Shown here: piece by piece, positions 6,880-11,613 of the stretch
How the letters are laid out: every line of letters begins with the position of its first letter
Position numbering within the stretch: the first letter of the stretch is position 1
Origin: Alistipes sp.
GTDB lineage: Bacteria; Bacteroidota; Bacteroidia; Bacteroidales; Rikenellaceae
Reading direction: 5' to 3'
NCBI GenBank assembly: GCA_017391185.1
Contig: JAFOZN010000089.1
Span: 1 to 11,613, forward strand
DNA: 11,613 nt
Notes under the pieces: generated by a model
Seen by the model: only the letters and a program-made list of their open reading frames with translations
What the model was told of the DNA's origin: nothing
The model's database searches: none
Position numbers and translations under genes: made by a program

Positions 6880-6919
6880 TTAATCCCAAAAGCCGTTATG
6901 ACTTTTGGGATTAATTTTT
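6880..6919 (+). terminator. Intrinsic terminator after ispF
   Basis: The arms 6880-6892 (TTAATCCCAAAAG) and 6902-6914 pair perfectly over 13 bp around a 9-nt loop, followed by T5 (6915-6919). It starts just after the ispF stop codon. On the minus strand the following sequence is T-rich but interrupted, so it may also help end the DUF4251 transcript. Confidence 0.88.
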
Positions 6920-6939
6920 ACTTTAAAAGAACCATTCAA

Positions 6940-6981
6940 TTTTGAATTCTGAATTTTGAATTCTGAATTTTGAATTTTGAA
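6940..6981. repeat. Tandem heptamer repeat, six copies
   Basis: Six consecutive 7-nt units fill 6940-6981. Four read TTTTGAA and two read TTCTGAA, in the order A-B-A-B-A-A. The tract is followed by a short C-run (6983-6987) and lies between the ispF terminator and the end of the minus-strand DUF4251 gene. Phase is exact with no indels, which points to slippage or recent duplication. No coding role is apparent. Confidence 0.85.
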
Positions 6982-6992
6982 TCCCCCTTCTC

Positions 6993-7685
6993 CTAAATCT
7001 CGGCTGCAGCCTCTTGCTCGATCTGAGTGGTGGATGTCGGTGACTCTTCGACCTGTTTTAGAATATCGTCTCTCTTTTCTTCCTTACGCTCACCGACTGA
7101 GCCGATGTAGAGCATTGCTATTCGTGCATTTTCTATTAATACTCTCGCCTCTCCTGTTATTGTCGAGATTGTCATCGAGATTTGATACTCCTCCTCCCCG
7201 CTCTTTATAAGTAGAGAAATGCTCCATTCGGCCAAATACTTCGATATTGTGAAATCAGCTATCTGCTCTGTATCGAAATTGAGCATAGTCATATATTGCG
7301 ACAAACCCCTCTCAGCTGGCAGATGCACTTCGACCAATGCAGGACTCATAAATAGATAGTAATATCCAGCATATATCATCCTCATATCACCCTTTGGTAA
7401 AGCTTGCATCGTAGTGGGGTAGAAGGAGAATGAACGGCTCTCGATTAGTGAATCCAACTTTTCGGCAAAACTCTTGGCTTTGCACGCTCTGCGTTCTACT
7501 CTATTTTGTGCTTTGAGACAAGTCGAATCCTTGCTTAGTGTATCTATCGAAGTGTAATCTTTACCTAAAGTAGGGATTATCGTACTTTGGGGTATGCTGT
7601 CGGGAGTCGTTGCAACTTGTAATGTGTTGTTTTGTGCAAGACTCACCATTGGTATGAATGCCAAAATTATCAATAAACCTCTCAT
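6993..7685 (-). CDS. Secreted DUF4251 family protein with acidic C-terminal tail
   Basis: A 230-residue exported protein of unknown function. Residues 1-18 form a signal peptide (MRGLLIILAFIPMVSLAQ). Residues about 19-63 are a Thr/Ser-rich linker. The DUF4251 domain spans about 64-195 and begins with a basic helix (RVERRACKAKSFAEKLDSL). It then has 'FSFYPTTMQALPKGDMRMIY' (86-105), a Tyr-rich turn, and 'VEVHLPAERGLSQY'. These are hallmarks of this Bacteroidota-restricted family. The last 30 residues are a charged tail (GERKEEKRDD...) absent from the neighbouring paralogue. The start is 2 nt after the stop of that paralogue, so the two form a translationally linked pair. Periplasmic or surface location is inferred from the signal peptide. 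Confidence 0.8.
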   Translation of the reverse strand: MRGLLIILAFIPMVSLAQNNTLQVATTPDSIPQSTIIPTLGKDYTSIDTLSKDSTCLKAQNRVERRACKAKSFAEKLDSLIESRSFSFYPTTMQALPKGDMRMIYAGYYYLFMSPALVEVHLPAERGLSQYMTMLNFDTEQIADFTISKYLAEWSISLLIKSGEEEYQISMTISTITGEARVLIENARIAMLYIGSVGERKEEKRDDILKQVEESPTSTTQIEQEAAAEI

Positions 7686-7687
7686 GG

Positions 7688-8242
7688 CTAATAGATTTTA
7701 GTTATTGTTCCCGAATACTGCACAGGGCTATACCAATTGTTCGAGATTGTAAGGTTTGCTCCACCATAGCGCGAACTAATCTCGAATGTGAAGGTGTATA
7801 TCATCGAAGCGTAGAGGTTGGTCTTAAACGATACCACCCATCCTCCCTCTGTCTGTTGAACCTTCATATCATTCAGACTTGGCGAACCGGTGTTTAGGAG
7901 TACATAGCGATATGGCGGAGTGAAGCCCGCAATGTAAGGCAGACATACATCCATCGTTCCGCGCCAGAGTGTGACGTTGTAGAGTGCATTTGAAATAAGA
8001 CGCATCGTACCAGCAGGTAATTGTTGCATGCTCTGAGGGTTGAACTCAAAATTGTGTGAGAGCACCAAAGAATCTATATATTTTTCGAACTCCTCTAAAC
8101 GAGCAGCCCTTCGTGCGGCACGCTCCTCGTGAGTGGTGCTCTCAAGATACTTTTGGTGAGTCTGAGCCGATACCTTTGTTGTGTAAGGGCCACAGTATGT
8201 GCAGAATAGTATGCACAGGATGAAAAAATGAAGTCGTTTCAT
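7688..8242 (-). CDS. Secreted DUF4251 family protein, first of a tandem pair
   Basis: A 184-residue exported protein of unknown function, paralogous to its downstream neighbour. From the ATG at 8242 it has a clean signal peptide (MKRLHFFILCILFCTYCGPYTTKVSAQ). An upstream in-frame TTG at 8275 would add 11 residues ahead of the signal and is less likely. The domain starts with 'EERAARRAARLEEFEKYIDSL' and continues with 'FEFNPQSMQQLPAGTMRLIS', the same motif order as the neighbour (F-x-F-x-P-x-x-MQ-x-LP-x-G-x-MR-x-I). It lacks the C-terminal tail of that protein. The signal peptide contains cysteines but no convincing lipobox. The start codon lies in the 3' arm of a hairpin that follows uvrA, so its expression may be limited by that structure. 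Confidence 0.77.
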   Translation of the reverse strand: MKRLHFFILCILFCTYCGPYTTKVSAQTHQKYLESTTHEERAARRAARLEEFEKYIDSLVLSHNFEFNPQSMQQLPAGTMRLISNALYNVTLWRGTMDVCLPYIAGFTPPYRYVLLNTGSPSLNDMKVQQTEGGWVVSFKTNLYASMIYTFTFEISSRYGGANLTISNNWYSPVQYSGTITKIY

Positions 8243-8274
8243 AACACATAAGGTTTTGTGATGAAACGACTTCA
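8223..8274 (-). terminator. Terminator-like hairpin after uvrA that contains the next start codon
   Basis: The arms 8229-8242 (TGAAGTCGTTTCAT) and 8261-8274 are perfect 14-nt inverted repeats with an 18-nt spacer; CACA/TGTG inside the spacer (8245-8248, 8257-8260) can extend the stem. On the minus strand the hairpin begins 10 nt after the uvrA stop codon and is followed by T6 (8228-8223). The ATG at 8242-8240 of the DUF4251 gene opens the distal arm. The structure is direct sequence evidence; termination or start-codon masking is inferred. Confidence 0.75.
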
Positions 8275-8284
8275 AAATTCTTGC

Positions 8285-11110
8285 CTAAACCACTATTTTA
8301 CGCAGGAATTCTCCTGTTGCGCTCTCTTTGTTTTGTGCGACCTCTTTAGGAGTACCTGTAGCGATAACTCTTCCACCTCCAGCACCGCCTTCGGGGCCTA
8401 TATCTATAATGTGGTCAGCGACCTTGATTACATCCAAGTTATGCTCTATCACGATGGCTGTATTACCCTTATCGACCAACTTGTTGATGACCTTCAAAAG
8501 TTGGCGAATATCCTCAAAATGTAGCCCCGTAGTAGGCTCATCCAAGATATAGAGCGTATGCCCCGTATCACTCTTTGAGAGCTCTGCTGCCAACTTTATG
8601 CGCTGGCTTTCACCTCCAGAGAGTGTTGTGCATGGCTGTCCCAGAGTGAGGTATCCCAAACCAACATCTTGTATGGCCTTGAGCTTTTGGTGGATGTGTG
8701 GTATATTCTCAAAGAATTCGACAGCGATGTTTACTGTCATATTCAAGACTTCGTTGATATTCTTACCCTTGTATTTTACCTCCAAGGTCTCCTTGTTGTA
8801 GCGATTTCCGCCGCAACTCTTACACCTTACATATACATCTGGCAAGAAGTTCATCTCTATGGTCTGCACACCTGCGCCACGACACTCCTCGCAACGACCA
8901 CCCTTGACATTGAAAGAGAAACGTCCCGCTTTGAAACCTCTAACCTGTGCATCAGGCGTAGCCTCGAAGAGTTTGCGTATATCTGCAAATACGTTGGAGT
9001 ATGTTGCGGGATTACTACGTGGAGTACGTCCGATGGGGGATTGATCCACCACTACCAGCTTGTCAATATGCTCCAACCCCTCTACTTTATCATACTCCAA
9101 TGGTTGGTCAAACGAGCGATACAACTTGCGGCTCAAAATCGGGCGCAAAGTCTCGTTTATGAGTGTTGATTTACCTGATCCACTCACTCCCGTTACGCAA
9201 ATGAATTTTCCGAGAGGGAAATCTACATCAATGGCTTTGAGATTATTTCCTTTAGCTCCTATGATGCTAATCTTCTTGCCGTTGCCTGGGCGCAGAGTCT
9301 CTGGAATCTCTATCTTGCGTCTGCCGCAGAGATAGTCTGCTGTAATCGAATCCGATTTCATAATCTCTTCGATACTACCCGCAGCTACAATCTGTCCACC
9401 GCGCCTACCAGCTTTGGGACCGACATCCACAATATAATCTGCCGAGCGCATCATATCCTCGTCATGCTCTACTACAATGACCGAATTGCCCGCATCGCGC
9501 AACTCCTTGAGCGTATTTATCAGGCGTTGGTTATCTCTCTGATGAAGGCCGATGCTTGGCTCATCCAGGATGTAGAGTACGTTGATGAGTTTAGATCCGA
9601 TCTGAGTAGCCAAACGTATGCGCTGACTCTCTCCGCCAGAGAGTGATCTTGCTGAGCGATTCAGTGAAAGATATCCCAATCCTACATCTACCAAGAATCG
9701 CAGACGCTCCCTGATCTCCTTGACAATCTCCTGGGCGATTTTCTTCTCTTTTGAGTCAAAATACTTCTCGATAGAGGACATCCACTCTGCAAATTCACTA
9801 ATCGACATGGCCGATAGGTCGGCTATGTTTTTATCACCGATACGGAATTGCAAGGCCTCCTTCTTGAGCCTTGTACCACCGCAGACACTACATGGACGAT
9901 ACATCAGGAATTGCTCCCTCCATTTCTGTCCACGCTTCGACTCCTCGTCATCTGTCGATTGTACATATTCAGCTATACCCTCCCAGGGGATCATCCTACG
10001 ACCAGACGAACCAAATTCCGAGAGATCGACTGTCAAAGGCTTTGGGTCGCCATATAAAATAGCATTCATGCCCTCCTCAGAGATAGTCTCTATCGGATCC
10101 TCTATCGTAAAGTCGTATCTTCTGCCGAGTATGGTCAGCAGTGCAAATACTTTATTGTTTTTATATCTGCCCAAAGGTTCTATTCCGCCATCTTTGAGCG
10201 AAATCGTATCATCTGGGATTATCTTCTTGATATCAAAGACTGCTTCCACTCCCAATCCGCTACATCTTGGGCAAGCGCCTTGTGGTGAGTTAAATGAGAA
10301 TGTATGTGGGGCAGGGTCTTCAAACGCTACGCCTGTTGATGGACACATCAGATGGCGCGAATAGTATCTCATACCATCAGCCTCATAATCATATATGGCC
10401 ATTGTACCTTTACCCTGTCGCATGGCCTCTTTGAGCGAGGTCATCACGCGCTCCTCGCTTTCGGGGTTTATCCTCATGCGATCCACTATCAGGTCTATGT
10501 TGTGTACCTTGTAGCGATCCAACTTCATGCCGATGCTGATCTCGGTAATCTGACCATCTATACGAGCATAGATATATCCTCGTTTGGCTAAAGATTCGAA
10601 TAACTCTCTGTAGTGTCCCTTGCGCCCCTTGACTATCGGAGCCATAAACGCCACCTTACGCCCATCAAAACCCTCCATGATGAGGTCTTTGATCTGTTCA
10701 TCGCTATAATGGATCATCTGCTCGCCTGTGATAGGGGAGTAGGCGCGTGAGGCACGTGCGAAGAGAAGACGCAGAAAGTCATTAATCTCCGTTACAGTTC
10801 CTACCGTTGAACGTGGATTCTTGTTGGTGGTCTTCTGCTCGATGGCTACCACAGGGCTTAGCCCCGTAATTTTATCCACATCGGGACGCTCCATCGTGCC
10901 GACAAATTGGCGAGCATAGGTCGATAGAGTCTCCATATATCGGCGCTGACCTTCGGCATATATAGTGTCAAAGGCAAGCGATGATTTACCCGATCCCGAT
11001 AGACCAGTTATGACCACAAGCGAATAACGTGGAATCTCGACATCCACGTTTTTGAGGTTGTGTACTCTGGCTCCCGTAACAACTATTTTATCTTCCTCTT
11101 GAAATTTCAT
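8285..11110 (-). CDS. uvrA: Excinuclease ABC subunit A
   Basis: A complete 941-residue UvrA, the damage-recognition ATPase of nucleotide excision repair that loads UvrB at distorted DNA. Both ATPase halves are intact. Walker A sites are GLSGSGKSS (36-44) and GVSGSGKST (641-649), the signatures LSGGESQ start at 490 and 830, and the Walker B regions are 'LYILDEPSIGLH' (about 512-523) and 'LYILDEPTTGLH' (about 853-864). The C-terminal zinc module has Cys740, Cys743, Cys763 and Cys766. The first zinc module shows CPST at 256-259 and CPRC at 280-283, so one usual Cys is replaced; I recall this as a feature of Bacteroidota UvrA. CSVCGG at 407-412 is another Cys pair. The ATG at 11110 is 23 nt after the TauE/SafE gene, so the two are probably co-transcribed. 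Expression control was not seen in the window. Confidence 0.97.
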   Translation of the reverse strand: MKFQEEDKIVVTGARVHNLKNVDVEIPRYSLVVITGLSGSGKSSLAFDTIYAEGQRRYMETLSTYARQFVGTMERPDVDKITGLSPVVAIEQKTTNKNPRSTVGTVTEINDFLRLLFARASRAYSPITGEQMIHYSDEQIKDLIMEGFDGRKVAFMAPIVKGRKGHYRELFESLAKRGYIYARIDGQITEISIGMKLDRYKVHNIDLIVDRMRINPESEERVMTSLKEAMRQGKGTMAIYDYEADGMRYYSRHLMCPSTGVAFEDPAPHTFSFNSPQGACPRCSGLGVEAVFDIKKIIPDDTISLKDGGIEPLGRYKNNKVFALLTILGRRYDFTIEDPIETISEEGMNAILYGDPKPLTVDLSEFGSSGRRMIPWEGIAEYVQSTDDEESKRGQKWREQFLMYRPCSVCGGTRLKKEALQFRIGDKNIADLSAMSISEFAEWMSSIEKYFDSKEKKIAQEIVKEIRERLRFLVDVGLGYLSLNRSARSLSGGESQRIRLATQIGSKLINVLYILDEPSIGLHQRDNQRLINTLKELRDAGNSVIVVEHDEDMMRSADYIVDVGPKAGRRGGQIVAAGSIEEIMKSDSITADYLCGRRKIEIPETLRPGNGKKISIIGAKGNNLKAIDVDFPLGKFICVTGVSGSGKSTLINETLRPILSRKLYRSFDQPLEYDKVEGLEHIDKLVVVDQSPIGRTPRSNPATYSNVFADIRKLFEATPDAQVRGFKAGRFSFNVKGGRCEECRGAGVQTIEMNFLPDVYVRCKSCGGNRYNKETLEVKYKGKNINEVLNMTVNIAVEFFENIPHIHQKLKAIQDVGLGYLTLGQPCTTLSGGESQRIKLAAELSKSDTGHTLYILDEPTTGLHFEDIRQLLKVINKLVDKGNTAIVIEHNLDVIKVADHIIDIGPEGGAGGGRVIATGTPKEVAQNKESATGEFLRKIVV

Positions 11111-11133
11111 GCCTCTAACTCTTTCCCGTTAAA

Positions 11134-11613
11134 TTAATTGCATACAGTAAGCACCGAGCGTAGGATATCATGCAATGATATTACTCCAATCAGATCTGCA
11201 AAGCAGATTATGAGTATAATTAGTGTAAAATATCTTACGAACTTTACACCCCAATTTATAGCAAAATGCGAAGCAAAAATCGCACCTATCACATTGCCTA
11301 TGCCGTGCCAAAGGCCATAGACGTAATCCACCTGATCGTTCATTATGAATACTATGAGCGAGAATGGGGTAGCGGCGAAGATTATAAAGCCCTTGATGAC
11401 GTTGGCTGTGATGATATCAAGCTTCATAGACCAAATCGTAACTGCCAAAATCACATATCCCAATCCGATGTAGATATATCCGCCATAGAATCCAATCAGA
11501 AGAAACCACAGATAGTGCAGAGGCTTAATTTGCAGGGCGTGCCCTCCATGAATATGAGGGTGCTTGTGGCTATTGTCGAATATCATATAGACCAAGACAA
11601 TGGTCAATACCAC
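11134..11613 (-). CDS. TauE/SafE-type (TSUP) membrane permease, C-terminal part
   Basis: The visible 159 residues are the C-terminal part of a multi-helix membrane protein; the reading frame is open at the window edge, so the true start lies beyond 11613. About five hydrophobic segments are visible. 'LIGFYGGYIYIGLGY' (about 37-51) is the glycine-rich repeat that opens the second half of TSUP proteins, and 'ANVIKGFIIFAATPFSLIVF' follows in the usual place. Members of the family move sulfite, sulfoacetate or other small sulfur and organic anions; the substrate here is unknown. The loop before the second half is rich in histidine (H16, H18, H20, H22, H25 of the visible part). The gene is upstream of uvrA by 23 nt; a functional link is not implied by this alone. 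Confidence 0.8.
   Translation of the reverse strand: MVLTIVLVYMIFDNSHKHPHIHGGHALQIKPLHYLWFLLIGFYGGYIYIGLGYVILAVTIWSMKLDIITANVIKGFIIFAATPFSLIVFIMNDQVDYVYGLWHGIGNVIGAIFASHFAINWGVKFVRYFTLIILIICFADLIGVISLHDILRSVLTVCN

Noticed and set aside
6311..6889. A 192-residue open frame on the minus strand opposite ispF
   Set aside because: It lies wholly opposite ispF and the end of the S26-like gene, has no recognisable domain, and its composition is that of an antisense shadow.
6940..6981. The repeat tract as a CRISPR array or attachment site
   Set aside because: Units are 7 nt with no spacers, and there are no cas or integrase genes nearby.
8243..8275. TTG start at 8275 for the first DUF4251 gene
   Set aside because: It would put 11 polar residues before a clean signal peptide that begins at the ATG at 8242.
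9720..10364. A 214-residue open frame on the plus strand inside uvrA
   Set aside because: It is antisense to a highly conserved part of UvrA, is rich in Ser, Ile and Pro in a way typical of shadows, and has no promoter or start context.

Overview
The window looks like chromosomal DNA of a Bacteroidota species, probably order Bacteroidales. Three points support this: lineage-typical families (DUF1573 lipoprotein, two DUF4251 proteins, a long NusB, a CPST-type UvrA), promoter boxes of the Bacteroidota form TTTG-N19-TAnnTTTG, and starts preceded by A/T-rich DNA rather than Shine-Dalgarno sites. The base composition is fairly balanced. No tRNA, rRNA, CRISPR array, transposase or phage gene was seen. 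The window is densely coding and has no gene-free stretch over 300 bases.

Layout. Bases 1-1334 (+) hold the end of a PaaI-like hotdog thioesterase and a secreted alpha/beta hydrolase. They end at a perfect 16-bp hairpin that also faces the opposite operon. Bases 1406-3223 (-) hold nusB, a DUF1573 lipoprotein gene and yajC, with one good promoter in front of nusB and another in front of yajC. Bases 3367-6877 (+) hold an apparent operon of an ABC transporter, an HPr-kinase-like P-loop protein, a small Ser-His signal-peptidase-like protein and ispF, closed by a second hairpin. Next come a 42-bp heptamer tandem repeat and, on the minus strand, two adjacent DUF4251 secreted proteins (6993-8242), full-length uvrA (8285-11110) and the end of a TauE/SafE-type membrane protein that runs off the window.

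Most genes are housekeeping: NusB in rRNA antitermination, YajC in the Sec translocon, IspF in the non-mevalonate isoprenoid pathway and UvrA in nucleotide excision repair. The part most likely to be an undescribed system is the cassette at 3367-6386. A transporter, an HprK-like kinase and a peptidase-like protein are packed with a 1-nt gap and a 23-nt overlap. The set recalls accessory genes of ribosomally made peptide clusters (lasso-type transporter and kinase), yet no precursor peptide, PqqD-like protein or cyclase is visible, so its substrate is unknown. The second feature of regulatory interest is a terminator-like hairpin after uvrA whose 3' arm contains the start codon of the next gene.
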